A stretch of DNA of 64,000 nucleotides from Tropicimonas sediminicola (GTDB taxonomy: Bacteria; Pseudomonadota; Alphaproteobacteria; Rhodobacterales; Rhodobacteraceae). The stretch is taken from contig NZ_FZOY01000001.1 of the NCBI RefSeq assembly GCF_900188335.1, positions 372,001 to 436,000 of the forward strand, written 5' to 3'. Of this stretch, positions 7,927 to 17,906 are shown one piece after another (position 1 is the first letter of the stretch; each line of letters begins with the position of its first letter). The translations under genes and the position numbers were made by a program. The notes below the pieces were generated by a model. It was not told where the DNA came from and searched no databases. It worked only from the letters and a program-made list of their open reading frames with translations.

Positions 7927-9504
7927 ATGGTCCAGATCGCCTATATCCTGCTCTGTCACAAGGACCCAGACGCGGTCGTCGCGCAGGCGCGGCGGCTCAC
8001 GGCGGCGGGCGATTGCGTCTCGATCCATTTCGACGCACGGGCGCCGCGCGCGCTGGATGCGGCGATCCGAACGGAGCTCGACGACAATCCGAATGTCACC
8101 TTCGCCGCACGGCGCTACAAGTGCGGATGGGGGGAATGGTCTCTGGTGGCCGCGACGCTCGAGGCCGTCCGCGCGGCCGTCGCGGCCTTTCCGCAGGCCA
8201 GCCATTTCTACATGCTCTCGGGGGATTGCCTGCCGGTCAAGTCGGCGGAATACACCCATGCCTTCCTGGCCGCCGAGGACGTGGACTACATCGAATCCGT
8301 CGACTTTCATGACGGCGGCTGGATCAAGACCGGCTTCCGGGAAGAGCGGCTGATCTATCGCCACCTGTTCAACGAGCGCAAGCGCAAGCGGCTGTTCTAT
8401 GCCTCTCTGGAAGTGCAGAAGCGGCTGGGGCTGACCCGGGAGGTGCCGCCGGATCTGCAGGTGATGATCGGCTCGCAATGGTGGTGCCTGCGCCGGTCGA
8501 CCATCGAGGCGGTTCTGGCCTTCTGTACCGAGCGGCCCGACGTGCTGCGCTTCTTCTCCACCACCTGGATCCCGGACGAGACCTTTTTCCAGACCCTCGT
8601 GCGCCACCTCGTGCGCCGCGAGGAGATCCGCTCGCGCACCCTGACCTTCCTGATGTTCACCGACTACGGAATGCCGGTGACCTTCTACAACGACCATTAC
8701 GACCTGCTGCTCCGGCAGGACGCGCTCTTTGCCCGCAAGATCAGCCCGGAGGCCACGGAGCTGCGGCTGCGGCTGGGGCGGCTCTATGCCGAGACCGGCC
8801 GGAGCTTCGAGATCTCCGACGAGGGGCGGAACCTCTTCGCTTTCCTCACCGGACGGGGGCGTGAGGGGCGGCGCTTCGCCCCGCGGTTCTGGGAGAGCGA
8901 GGGCAGCCTCGGGCGCGACAAGGAACTGCTGCTCGTGGTCTGCAAGAAGTGGCATGTTGCCAAGCGGTTGCTCGGGCTGATCCGGCACCGAACCGGCTTG
9001 CCGGGCATCGAGTACCTGTTCAACGAGGAGAGCACGCCGCTGCCGGATCTCGGCGGCATCGAGCGCGGTCTGGAAAAGCGGATGCGGCACCGGCGGGTGC
9101 TGGTGAACATGCTGTTCGGCGCGCTCGACACCCGGCGGCTGGTGCTCTGCCTCGATCCGGCGATGCTCGACATGATGCAGGATTTCGACGCCGACCCCTC
9201 GACCACCCGGATCCTCGAGATCGACTGCGATTTCGACGACGATTACCTGCTCGGGCACGCCCGCCGGGTCGGGCTGCTGGGCCAGTCGGCGCCGCGGGAG
9301 GCGCTGGAGCAGGTGCTGCCGGCGGTGCGCAACTCGATCCGCCACGAGGCCGAGAGGATGCAGGCGGCCGGCTTCTCGCGCCACCTGCGGATACGGCAAA
9401 GCGCCTCGGTGGACGAGAACGCGATGCGGCTGGCGCAATTCCTGTCTATACCGATGGAAACGGCACGCGAGATCGCCTCTGCCGAGGACCTTTATGCGGA
9501 TTGA
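7927..9504 (+). CDS. Core-2/I-branching (GT14-like) glycosyltransferase with long C-terminal extension
   Basis: A 525-residue enzyme. The first 250 or so residues match the Core-2/I-branching beta-1,6-N-acetylglucosaminyltransferase fold: IAYILLCHKDPDAV at the start, HFYMLSGDCLPVKS at about residue 97, GSQWWCLRRSTIEAVL and IPDETFFQTL near 180-220. The remaining half is an added domain common in Rhodobacterales versions, whose role is not known. No membrane segment is seen. It probably adds a sugar branch to an exported polysaccharide or glycolipid. The gene starts 138 bases from the divergent sulfotransferase, and a HIT protein gene follows after 20 bases. Confidence 0.85.
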   Translation: MVQIAYILLCHKDPDAVVAQARRLTAAGDCVSIHFDARAPRALDAAIRTELDDNPNVTFAARRYKCGWGEWSLVAATLEAVRAAVAAFPQASHFYMLSGDCLPVKSAEYTHAFLAAEDVDYIESVDFHDGGWIKTGFREERLIYRHLFNERKRKRLFYASLEVQKRLGLTREVPPDLQVMIGSQWWCLRRSTIEAVLAFCTERPDVLRFFSTTWIPDETFFQTLVRHLVRREEIRSRTLTFLMFTDYGMPVTFYNDHYDLLLRQDALFARKISPEATELRLRLGRLYAETGRSFEISDEGRNLFAFLTGRGREGRRFAPRFWESEGSLGRDKELLLVVCKKWHVAKRLLGLIRHRTGLPGIEYLFNEESTPLPDLGGIERGLEKRMRHRRVLVNMLFGALDTRRLVLCLDPAMLDMMQDFDADPSTTRILEIDCDFDDDYLLGHARRVGLLGQSAPREALEQVLPAVRNSIRHEAERMQAAGFSRHLRIRQSASVDENAMRLAQFLSIPMETAREIASAEDLYAD

Positions 9505-9524
9505 CCAGATCGAAGGGGGCTCCC

Positions 9525-9908
9525 ATGGCCTATGTCTATGACGACCAGAATGTTTTCGCGAAGATCCTGCGCGGGGAGATCCCCAACAGGACGGTGCTGG
9601 AGACCGAGCATTCGCTGGCCTTCCACGACATCGCGCCCCAGGCGCCTGTGCATGTGCTGGTGGTCCCGAAGGGGCATTACGTCTGCTACGACCATTTCGC
9701 GCTCGAGGCTTCCGACGCGGAGATCCTCGATTTCACCCGCGCGGTCGGCAAGATCTGCAAGATGCTCGGCGTGCAGGCCGACGCGGCGGGCGACGGTTGC
9801 CGGCTGATCGCCAATGCCGGCGTCCACGGCGTGCAGGAGGTGCCGCATCTGCATGTGCACATTCTGGGCGGCCGGATGCTCGGCCGGATGCTGGCGCCGG
9901 CAGAGTAA
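9525..9908 (+). CDS. HIT family nucleotide-binding protein
   Basis: A 127-residue histidine-triad protein. The catalytic HIT motif HLHVHILGG sits near residue 110, and the conserved LRGEIPNRTVLETEHSLAF lies at the N-terminus. HIT proteins of this HINT-like type hydrolyse purine nucleoside phosphoramidates or adenylated molecules. It follows the glycosyltransferase closely and may be co-transcribed, but its function is not clearly linked to glycans. Confidence 0.93.
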   Translation: MAYVYDDQNVFAKILRGEIPNRTVLETEHSLAFHDIAPQAPVHVLVVPKGHYVCYDHFALEASDAEILDFTRAVGKICKMLGVQADAAGDGCRLIANAGVHGVQEVPHLHVHILGGRMLGRMLAPAE

Positions 9909-9999
9909 GACCCTCCGGGCCGCGGGGGGGAGAGCCGCTCGCCAGATTGCGCGCCTGCGGCGCATTCCTCCTGAGCCCTTCGGGCGGTCGGCGCCCGGC

Positions 10000-11040
10000 T
10001 CAGCCGAGGCGCGACAGGGCGGCGTGGAGCACGTCGCGGGTGCGGGCGAAATGCTCGGGGCCCTCGGCGGCGTAGAAGTCGAGCCCGGGGGAGGCGTTGA
10101 CCTCGAGGATCACAGCGCCCTCGGTGCCGGTTGCGAGATCCGGGGCGAGGATGTCGACCCCGGCAAAGGTCAGTCCGAGGCTCCGAACGGCAGCGACGGC
10201 GAGGGCTTCGGCCGCTTTGGGAAGCTGTCCGCTCAGGTCGCGGAGACGGCCACCCGTGGAGAGGTTGGCGCTGGACAGGAGCGGCAGGCACCGCCCCTCG
10301 GCAAGCACGCTCGACCCGTCCAGCCCTTCGGCGGCGAGGCGGCGCAGCAGGCGGGAATCGTCGGCGGCGACCTTGGCGCCGCGGTGGCTCGCGGCGATCC
10401 GGGCGAGCGTGTCGGCGATCAGCGCGGAGACGCTGCGCCGCCCATCGCCGGTGATCGACAGCGGCAGCCGTTCGTAGGCGATCGGCACGCGGTCCTCCAG
10501 CACCAGCAGGCGGTAATCGCGCCCGCGCACATGCGCCTCGAGGCGCAGCCTGTCGTCCTCGGCCCAGCCGGCGGCGATGTCCTGCTCCAGGTCCGCGGCA
10601 TCGGCGGCGACCCGGACCCCGCGCCCCTGCGCGCCGTCATTCGGCTTGAGCACCACCGGGAAGCCATGTGCCGCCGCGAAGGTCCGCGCGGCCTCCAGGC
10701 CGGGCAGGCGTTCGGCCACCGCGGCGTTCTTGAGCGCCATCCGGTCGCGGAAGGCGGGCGAGAAGACCAGCAGCCCCTCGGGTGCGGGCAGCCCTGCGGC
10801 GGCCAGCCAGCGCGCGGTGTAATCCTTGTCGCCGGCCAGCGCGGCGGCGGCATCGGCATTGAGACCGAGGGACCGGCCAAGAATCGGGCGCGGCGGCCGG
10901 CCGGGCGGGGTGTAGCGGCCGATGAAGGCGTGCTCCGTCTCCAGCTCGAGCCGCCCGCCAAGCGCCTCGGCGGCTTCGGACAGGGCGCGCAGGTAGGGGA
11001 CGGCGCCGGCCCGGGCGGCGTCGAGCGGGGCGAGCCGCAT
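10000..11040 (-). CDS. ATP-grasp ligase, cyanophycin synthetase/RimK-like
   Basis: A 346-residue protein with an ATP-grasp core. The ATP lysine strand is HGFPVVLKPNDGAQGRGV at about residues 125-145. The C-terminal metal-binding element is GAVILEVNASPGLDFYAAEG. The order resembles the ATP-grasp part of cyanophycin synthetase and of bifunctional glutathione synthetase, but the flanking ligase domains of those enzymes are absent. It should form an amide bond by an acyl phosphate; the substrates are unknown. Its start directly abuts the stop of the upstream ABC ATPase gene on the same strand, so the two are surely co-transcribed. Confidence 0.8.
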   Translation of the reverse strand: MRLAPLDAARAGAVPYLRALSEAAEALGGRLELETEHAFIGRYTPPGRPPRPILGRSLGLNADAAAALAGDKDYTARWLAAAGLPAPEGLLVFSPAFRDRMALKNAAVAERLPGLEAARTFAAAHGFPVVLKPNDGAQGRGVRVAADAADLEQDIAAGWAEDDRLRLEAHVRGRDYRLLVLEDRVPIAYERLPLSITGDGRRSVSALIADTLARIAASHRGAKVAADDSRLLRRLAAEGLDGSSVLAEGRCLPLLSSANLSTGGRLRDLSGQLPKAAEALAVAAVRSLGLTFAGVDILAPDLATGTEGAVILEVNASPGLDFYAAEGPEHFARTRDVLHAALSRLG

Positions 11041-11985
11041 TCAGGCCGCCTCGGTCTCGCTGCGGGTCAGCGCGAGGAACACGTCCTCGAGGTTCGGCTC
11101 CTCGGTGGCGACGTCCTGGATGCGGATGCCGGCGGCGCGCACCGCGTCGAGCACATCCTCGGCCGAGGTCCGGCCCCGGCGATAGGAGAGCGCGAGCGCG
11201 CCGTCGCCGCGGCGCTCCATCTCGACGCCCTCGGGCAGGGCCAGGCCTTCCGGCGCGGCCTCGGCTGGGTGGATCACCAGCGTCTTCGCGTCAAGCCGGC
11301 CGATCAGGCGGGAGGTCTGGTCATGGGCGATCTTGCGGCCCTGGTGGATGATGGCGATCTCGTCGCACATCTCCTCCGCCTCTTCGAGGTAATGGGTGGT
11401 CAGGATGATCGTCATGCCCTCGGCGTTCAGCCGTCGCACGTTCTGCCACAGCATCTGGCGCAGCTCGATGTCGACGCCCGCCGTCGGCTCGTCAAGCACC
11501 AGCACATGCGGCGCGTGCACCAGCGCCTTGCCCAGCAGCAGCCGCCGCCGCATACCGCCCGAGAGCGTGCGCGAATAGGCGTCAGCCTTGTCCGACAGCC
11601 CGATCATCGCGAGGATCTCGTCGGTTCGCCGCTGCGCCTTCGGCACGCCGTAAAGCCCGGCCTGCACGTCGAGCGAGGCGCGCGGCGTGAAGAACGGGTC
11701 CATGTTCAGCTCCTGCGGCATCACCCCGATGGCGGCGCGGCTCTGGCGCGGGTTCACGTCCTGGTCGAATCCCCAGATCCGCACCGTGCCGGCGGATTTG
11801 CGGACCAGCCCGGCGAGGATGTTGATCAGCGTCGACTTGCCCGCGCCGTTCGGCCCCAGCAGGCCGAAGATGCTGCCCTGCGGCACCTTGAGGTCCACCC
11901 CGTCGAGCGCCGTCTTGGGGGCCACGCCACGCTGGCCGGCGTAGGTCTTGGTGAGACCCTCGATCTCGATGGCGAACTGGCTCAT
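11041..11985 (-). CDS. ABC transporter ATP-binding protein, drug/polysaccharide exporter type
   Basis: A 314-residue ATPase. The Walker A motif is [13 protein letters not shown], the signature LSGGMRRRLLLGKALVH, the Walker [13 protein letters not shown], and the switch histidine is in LTTHYLEEAEEM. The C-terminal 90 residues are the usual extension of ABC-2 type exporters. No permease is next to it; the permease at 28411-29214 lacks an adjacent ATPase, but pairing them is only a guess. ATG at 11985 is preferred over a start nine codons upstream because the ATPase fold begins there. Confidence 0.92.
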   Translation of the reverse strand: MSQFAIEIEGLTKTYAGQRGVAPKTALDGVDLKVPQGSIFGLLGPNGAGKSTLINILAGLVRKSAGTVRIWGFDQDVNPRQSRAAIGVMPQELNMDPFFTPRASLDVQAGLYGVPKAQRRTDEILAMIGLSDKADAYSRTLSGGMRRRLLLGKALVHAPHVLVLDEPTAGVDIELRQMLWQNVRRLNAEGMTIILTTHYLEEAEEMCDEIAIIHQGRKIAHDQTSRLIGRLDAKTLVIHPAEAAPEGLALPEGVEMERRGDGALALSYRRGRTSAEDVLDAVRAAGIRIQDVATEEPNLEDVFLALTRSETEAA

Positions 11986-12100
11986 ATGTGGCGCTCCGGC
12001 ACTTGCCCGCAACCGGGCGTTCCCTATGATGCCGGGAACCTAAGACGCGCCGGCCGGCGCGACAAGCCGGCCGCCCGAAAGTTCCGCAGGAGCCTTGTTC

Positions 12101-12283
12101 ATGAGCGTGATTCCCGAGCCGCCCGAAACCGAAGTGGTCACCACGAACCGCGTCGCCTGCGACGGCGGCGAAGGCGCGCTGGGCCATCCGCGGGTCTGGC
12201 TCAGCCTCGGTGAGGACGGCGAGGTCGAGTGCCCCTATTGCGACAAGAAATTCGTGCTGGCCAAGGACGCGAAGGCGCACTGA
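12101..12283 (+). CDS. CHCC-type zinc finger protein (NDUFS6-like)
   Basis: A 60-residue protein with the zf-CHCC pattern: a cysteine in RVACDGG, a histidine in GHPRVWLSL and a cysteine pair in VECPYCDKKFVL. In mitochondria the related NDUFS6 is an accessory subunit of complex I; the alphaproteobacterial homologue is thought to have the same ancestry. It is a single gene divergent from the ABC ATPase, and its 3' end is shared with the antiporter gene through a palindrome. Confidence 0.88.
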   Translation: MSVIPEPPETEVVTTNRVACDGGEGALGHPRVWLSLGEDGEVECPYCDKKFVLAKDAKAH

Positions 12284-12292
12284 CCCGGCGGG

Positions 12293-12300
<8 letters not shown>
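12276..12300. terminator. Perfect palindrome spanning two convergent stop codons
   Basis: CGCACTGACCC at 12276-12286 pairs with GGGTCAGTGCG at 12290-12300 around a GGC loop. It holds the final His-stop codons (CAC TGA) of both the zinc-finger gene and the antiporter gene. It could act as a two-way 3' end hairpin, but no T-run follows on either strand. Confidence 0.7.
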
Positions 12301-13231
<931 letters not shown>

Positions 13232-13392
13232 CTGTCTGTCCGAGGGCCCGGTTGCTGCGTGCCGCCCGTCGGGCCCCCGGGTGCGGCACCGCTCAGATGG
13301 GCGCGCCATCGCCGCTCCGCAAGTGCCTTCCGCTGGACCGTCGCGGAAAGCCGGGGTAGGTCTGTCGGGCATTCACGAAGGAGCGCGCGGCA

Positions 13393-16188
13393 ATGGCATT
13401 CGGCAAGGGACACCACCTGCACCTGATCGACGGCTCGGCCTTCATTTTCCGCGCCTATCACGCCCTGCCGCCGCTGACGCGCAAGTCCGACGGTCTGCCG
13501 ATCGGCGCCGTGGCGGGCTTCTGCAACATGCTGCACCGCTATATCGAGGGCAACACCGGCCCCGACGCGCCGACCCATGCGGCGGTGATCTTCGACTATT
13601 CGGGCAAGTCCTTCCGCAACGAGATCTACGACCTCTACAAGGCCAACCGTCCGCCGGCGCCGGAAGACCTGGTGCCGCAGTTCCCGCTGACCCGAGAGGC
13701 GACCCGCGCCTTCAACGTGGCCTGCGAGGAGATCGAGGGATTCGAGGCCGACGACATCATCGCCACGCTCGCCTGCCAGGCCCGCGACGCCGGCGGCCGG
13801 GTCACCATCATCAGTTCGGACAAGGACCTGATGCAGCTCGTCGGCGACGGGGTGGAGATGCTCGACGCGATGAAGAACCGGCGCATCGGCATCGAGCAGG
13901 TCGAGGAAAAGTTCGGCGTCGGCCCCGACCGGGTGGTCGACGTGCAGGCGCTGGCCGGCGATTCGGTCGACAACGTGCCCGGCGCCCCCGGAATCGGCAT
14001 CAAGACCGCCGCGCAACTCATTCAGGAATATGGAGATCTCGAATCTCTGCTCGACCGCGCCGAGGAGATCAAGCAGCCCAAGCGCCGCCAGACCCTGATC
14101 GAGAAACGCGACCAGATCGAGCTGTCGAAGCGGCTGGTTCAGCTCGACTGCAACACGCCGCTCGGCTTCACGCTCGACGATCTCGAGGTCAGGGAACCCG
14201 ACCCGGAGACGCTGCTGGGCTTCCTCGCCGAGATGGAATTCCGCACTCTCTCCAAGCGCATCGCCGACCAGCTCGGCGTCGAGGCCCCGGCGATCACCGA
14301 GACCGCGCCCGCCGCCGAGACCTCCGAGGCGCCGGTGGCCAGGCCCTTCGACCACGACGCCTACGAGATCGTTCGCGATGCCGCCGCGCTGCAGGTCTGG
14401 GTCGACCGGATCAACGCCCGCGGCCATGTCGCCGTCGACACCGAGACCACCGGGCTCGACGAGATGACCGCCGGACTGGTGGGGATCTGCCTGAGCGTCG
14501 AGGCCGGGCAGGCGGCCTACATCCCGCTGGCCCACAAGGCCGGCGGCGGCGACGGGCTCTTTGCCGACGAGGCGCTGGCCGAAGGGCAGATGCCGATGGA
14601 CGAGGCGCTGGCGCTGCTCAAGCCGGTGCTCGAGGACCCGGCGGTCCTCAAGATCGGCCAGAACATGAAATACGACGCCAAGATCCTTGCCCGCCACGGC
14701 ATCGACGTGGCGCCCTTCGACGACACCATGCTGATGTCCTACGCCATGCACGCGGGCCTGCACGGTCACGGCATGGACGCGCTGTCGGAGCGCTACCTCG
14801 GCCACGTGCCGATCCCGATCAAGGAACTCATCGGCTCCGGCAAGAGCCAGATCACCTTCGACAAGGTGGAGATCGCCACGGCCGCGAAATACGCCGCCGA
14901 GGATGCCGATATCACCCTGCGCCTGTGGGAAACTTTCCGGCCGCAGCTCCACCGGGCCCGGGTCACCACCGTCTACGAGACGCTGGAGCGGCCGCTGGTG
15001 CCGGTGCTGGCGCGGATGGAGATGGCCGGCGTCAAGGTCGACCGCGACACGCTGAGCCGCATGTCCAACGCCTTCGCCCAGAAGATGGCGGCGCTGGAAT
15101 CGGAGATCCACGAGCTTGCCGGCGAGAGCTTCAACGTCGGCTCCCCGAGCCAGGTCGGCGAGATCCTGTTCGAGAAGATGGGCCTCGAAGGCGGCAAGAA
15201 GGGCAAGACCGGCAAGTATTCCACCCCCGCCGACGTGCTGGAGGATCTGGCCACCGAGCACGAACTGCCCGCCCGCGTGCTCGACTGGCGGCAGCTCTCG
15301 AAGCTCAAGTCGACCTATACCGACGCGCTTCAGGATCATATCAATCCCGATACCGGGCGGGTCCACACCTCCTACATCCAGTCCGGCGCCAACACCGGCC
15401 GCCTCGCCTCGACCGATCCGAACCTGCAGAACATCCCCGTCCGCTCCGAGGAGGGCCGGCGCATCCGCGAGGCTTTCGTCGCCGAGCCGGGCCGGGTGCT
15501 GGTCAGCCTCGACTACAGCCAGATCGAACTGCGCATCCTCGCCCATGTCGCCGGGATCGACGCGCTGAAACAGGCCTTCCGCGAGGGGCAGGACATCCAC
15601 GCCATGACCGCGTCGGAGATGTTCGACGTGCCGATGGCGGAGATGACGCCGGACATCCGCCGGCAGGCCAAGGCGATCAACTTCGGGGTGATCTACGGCA
15701 TCTCCGGCTTCGGCCTCGCGCGCAACCTGCGCATTCCGCGAGCCGAGGCGCAGGGCTTCATCGACCGATACTTCGAGCGTTTCCCGGGCATCCGCGCCTA
15801 CATGGACGACACCGTCGCCTTCGCCAAGGAACACGGCTACGTCCAGACCCTGTTCGGCCGCAAGATCCACACGCCGGAGATCAACGCCAAGGGCCCCGGT
15901 GCGGGCTTCGCCAAGCGCGCCGCGATCAACGCGCCGATCCAGGGAACCGCCGCCGACGTGATCCGTCGGGCGATGATCCGCATGGAAGACGCGATCGCCG
16001 GCCTGCCCGCGACGATGCTGCTGCAGGTCCACGACGAACTGATCTTCGAAGTGGACGCGGGCGCGGTGGATCAGGTCATCGAACGGGTTCGGACGGTGAT
16101 GGAAAGCGCATCCGAGCCGGCGGTGAAGCTCGACGTGCCGCTGGTCGTCGATGCGGGGCAGGGGGCAAACTGGGCCGAAGCCCACTGA
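13393..16188 (+). CDS. polA: DNA polymerase I
   Basis: A 931-residue three-domain polymerase. Residues 1-290 are the 5'-3' exonuclease (LIDGSAFIFRAYHALPP). Residues about 330-520 form a proofreading 3'-5' exonuclease that appears active, with DTETTGLDEM, GQNMKYDAKIL and YAAEDADITLRL. The polymerase domain shows DPNLQNIPVR, motif A SLDYSQIELRILAHV, motif B RRQAKAINFGVIYGIS and motif C LQVHDELIFEV. It completes Okazaki fragments and fills repair gaps. A long open frame runs antisense over the whole gene and is treated as a codon-bias shadow. Confidence 0.98.
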   Translation: MAFGKGHHLHLIDGSAFIFRAYHALPPLTRKSDGLPIGAVAGFCNMLHRYIEGNTGPDAPTHAAVIFDYSGKSFRNEIYDLYKANRPPAPEDLVPQFPLTREATRAFNVACEEIEGFEADDIIATLACQARDAGGRVTIISSDKDLMQLVGDGVEMLDAMKNRRIGIEQVEEKFGVGPDRVVDVQALAGDSVDNVPGAPGIGIKTAAQLIQEYGDLESLLDRAEEIKQPKRRQTLIEKRDQIELSKRLVQLDCNTPLGFTLDDLEVREPDPETLLGFLAEMEFRTLSKRIADQLGVEAPAITETAPAAETSEAPVARPFDHDAYEIVRDAAALQVWVDRINARGHVAVDTETTGLDEMTAGLVGICLSVEAGQAAYIPLAHKAGGGDGLFADEALAEGQMPMDEALALLKPVLEDPAVLKIGQNMKYDAKILARHGIDVAPFDDTMLMSYAMHAGLHGHGMDALSERYLGHVPIPIKELIGSGKSQITFDKVEIATAAKYAAEDADITLRLWETFRPQLHRARVTTVYETLERPLVPVLARMEMAGVKVDRDTLSRMSNAFAQKMAALESEIHELAGESFNVGSPSQVGEILFEKMGLEGGKKGKTGKYSTPADVLEDLATEHELPARVLDWRQLSKLKSTYTDALQDHINPDTGRVHTSYIQSGANTGRLASTDPNLQNIPVRSEEGRRIREAFVAEPGRVLVSLDYSQIELRILAHVAGIDALKQAFREGQDIHAMTASEMFDVPMAEMTPDIRRQAKAINFGVIYGISGFGLARNLRIPRAEAQGFIDRYFERFPGIRAYMDDTVAFAKEHGYVQTLFGRKIHTPEINAKGPGAGFAKRAAINAPIQGTAADVIRRAMIRMEDAIAGLPATMLLQVHDELIFEVDAGAVDQVIERVRTVMESASEPAVKLDVPLVVDAGQGANWAEAH

Positions 16189-16561
16189 CGCCAGGCGTGC
16201 CCGCCCGGCGCGGCGTCGCGGCCGGCAAGGGCGCGCGCCCCGTTTCGGCCGCCGGCGCGACCGCGTCGCTCTCTGCGGCTGCGATCTCGGCCGTGCCGGG
16301 CCGTCGCCGGGTCAGCCCCCAGTACCCGAAGGTGATGAACCCGATCTGGATCAGGAATGAGCCGAGGTTGAACGCGTCGATCAGGCTCAGAAGGACGAGC
16401 ATCGCGGCAATGATCTTGGAAACGGCATAGCCCGTTCCATTGCCGCAGACATGCTCGCATTGCACCAGGGCGAAGCCGCCAACGTAAATGACGGAACCGA
16501 TGACGCCGCAGATCTGCAACAGGAGCGGCACATGGGCGGGCAGGGAAAAATGGTCAATCAT
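16076..16561 (-). CDS. CBU_0592-like membrane protein overlapping polA
   Basis: A 161-residue protein. The first 85 residues contain about three hydrophobic segments (LLLQICGVIGSVIYVGGFAL, IIAAMLVLLSLIDAFNLGS, FLIQIGFITFGYWGLTRR) in the order of the CBU_0592-like membrane domain. The remaining tail is rich in Pro, Ala and Arg and looks unstructured. The last 113 bases lie antisense to the 3' end of polA, so the tail may be only an accident of the reading frame, or the true stop may differ in relatives. Function unknown. Confidence 0.62.
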   Translation of the reverse strand: MIDHFSLPAHVPLLLQICGVIGSVIYVGGFALVQCEHVCGNGTGYAVSKIIAAMLVLLSLIDAFNLGSFLIQIGFITFGYWGLTRRRPGTAEIAAAESDAVAPAAETGRAPLPAATPRRAGTPGVSGLRPSLPPAPHRRPAARRASPPARMRFPSPSEPVR

Positions 16562-16991
16562 AATGGTCGTCCGATAATCGATGTCTGGCCTCGCCCGAAA
16601 CGATGGGTCTGGGCCCGGGAATGAACGCGTGGTCGCAATACCTTTCCGGCGGTCTCGACCGGTGGGTCGGGGCCGTCTCGTCTGTCGGGCCTCCGGAGAG
16701 GCCCGGGCTGTGGGCTTCCGATCCTGCCCGCATGAATTTCGGGCGTTGGCCGGTCAGGAGAGTGTCATCTTCGTCAATTCAGATGCTCTAACCTAACGTA
16801 AACCTGGCATCGCGGCAGGTATGGAATTCCAGACCTGCGGGGCATTTCTTCCACGTTCCGCGGGCCGGCTCGCAGCCGGTACTGCCGCGCCGCAACGCCA
16901 AACCCGGCGCCTCCAGGTCCGCGACCCTCGGTCATGCTTGACGTGCGGGGCAAGCGTGGCGTTTCCTCGGCGGAACCCGGAGGAGAGATCG
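16562..16991. other. 430-bp intergenic region
   Basis: No convincing gene is seen. A perfect hairpin CGGGCCTC-CGGA-GAGGCCCG lies at 16686-16705. Two short overlapping open frames are low-complexity and have no family features. Toward the right end the sequence becomes less GC-rich (around 16760-16810), which could hold the promoter of the crotonase gene, but I cannot assign clear -35/-10 boxes. Confidence 0.4.
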
Positions 16992-17795
16992 ATGTCCCAA
17001 CACCATGTTCGTGTTGTCGGCCCGTCAGGGCCGGTGGCCGAGGTCTGGCTGGCCAGACCCGACAAGAAGAACGCCCTGACGCTGGAAATGCTCGACCGGC
17101 TGGTCGAGGTCGGCCGCGAGCTGGCCGCGGCGCCCGGGGTGCGGGCGGTGATCCTCGCGGGCGAGGGCGGGGATTTCTCCGCCGGTCTCGACACCGGGGT
17201 CCTCGCTGCGATGGCGGGCAAGCTCGATGCCGTGAAGGCCGAGATGCTGGCGCCGCCCGACGGCTCCGCCGCCAACCGGTTCCAGCTTCCGGCGACCATC
17301 TGGTCGGAGGTGCCGGCGCCGGTCATCGCAGCGCTGGACGGCGTCTGTTTCGGTGCCGGTCTGCAGATCGCGCTGGGCACCGATTTCCGCATCGCGCGGC
17401 CCGACAGCCGGCTGTCGATCATGGAGGGCAAATGGGGCCTGATCCCGGACATGGGCATCTCGCAGAGCCTGCCCCGCCTGGTGCGCGCGGACCGCGCCAA
17501 GGAACTGGTGATGACGGCGCGGGTGCTCAAGGGCGCCGAGGCGCAGGGCATGGGGCTGGTGACGCGTCTGTCGGACGATCCGCTGACCGAGGCGCGCGCC
17601 TTTGCCGAGGCGCTGGCGGCCCGCTCGCCCGACGCGCTGCGCGCCGCCAAGCGGCTGGTCGACCGGATGTACCAGGGCGACGCCGAGCAGGAGTTGCGGC
17701 TGGAGGCCGAGTTGCAGGCCGGCCTGATGGGCTCGCCCAACCAGCTCGAGGCGGTGATGGCCAACCTGCAGAACCGCAGCCCGTCCTACCAGTGA
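16992..17795 (+). CDS. Enoyl-CoA hydratase/isomerase family protein
   Basis: A 267-residue crotonase-fold protein. The oxyanion-hole segments are FSAGLDTGVL and DGVCFGAGLQIALGTDFRIA. A glutamate sits in SIMEGKWGLIPDMG, at the place of one catalytic acid of the family. The usual GxxP-GGxQRL segment is changed to PDMGISQSLPRL, so the second acid may be absent and the exact reaction (hydration, isomerisation or other) is open. The ATG at 16992 follows CGGAGGAGAG, a strong ribosome site; an upstream in-frame extension of 57 codons is not crotonase-like. Confidence 0.88.
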   Translation: MSQHHVRVVGPSGPVAEVWLARPDKKNALTLEMLDRLVEVGRELAAAPGVRAVILAGEGGDFSAGLDTGVLAAMAGKLDAVKAEMLAPPDGSAANRFQLPATIWSEVPAPVIAALDGVCFGAGLQIALGTDFRIARPDSRLSIMEGKWGLIPDMGISQSLPRLVRADRAKELVMTARVLKGAEAQGMGLVTRLSDDPLTEARAFAEALAARSPDALRAAKRLVDRMYQGDAEQELRLEAELQAGLMGSPNQLEAVMANLQNRSPSYQ

Positions 17796-17809
17796 AGATC
17801 GCCGGCCTG

Positions 17810-17881
17810 CCGCGCGCCTGCGCGCGGCCCGGCCCAAGGGGAGGAGCGGCATCTTCGATGCCGTGACGACGCGCGGGAGCC
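17810..17881 (+). repeat. Interspersed hairpin element, family 2, copy 2
   Basis: Arm 1 CCGCGCG-CCTG-CGCGCGG (17810-17827) is followed by the linker CCCGGCCCAAGGGGAGGA, arm 2 GCGGCATC-TTC-GATGCCGT (17846-17864) and a tail with CGGGAGCC (17874-17881). It lies just past the crotonase stop and may end its transcript. Confidence 0.8.
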
Positions 17882-17906
17882 CTCCGCCCCTGCGCGACCT
17901 TCGGAG

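Noticed and set aside
9909-9999. GC-rich spacer between the HIT and ATP-grasp genes as another copy of the repeat families
   Set aside because: It has short palindromic pieces but neither the GGGGGGCAGACAG nor the CGGCCCAA core.
16581-16796. Open frames in the spacer before the crotonase gene
   Set aside because: About 60-70 codons without ribosome site or recognisable fold; likely non-coding.
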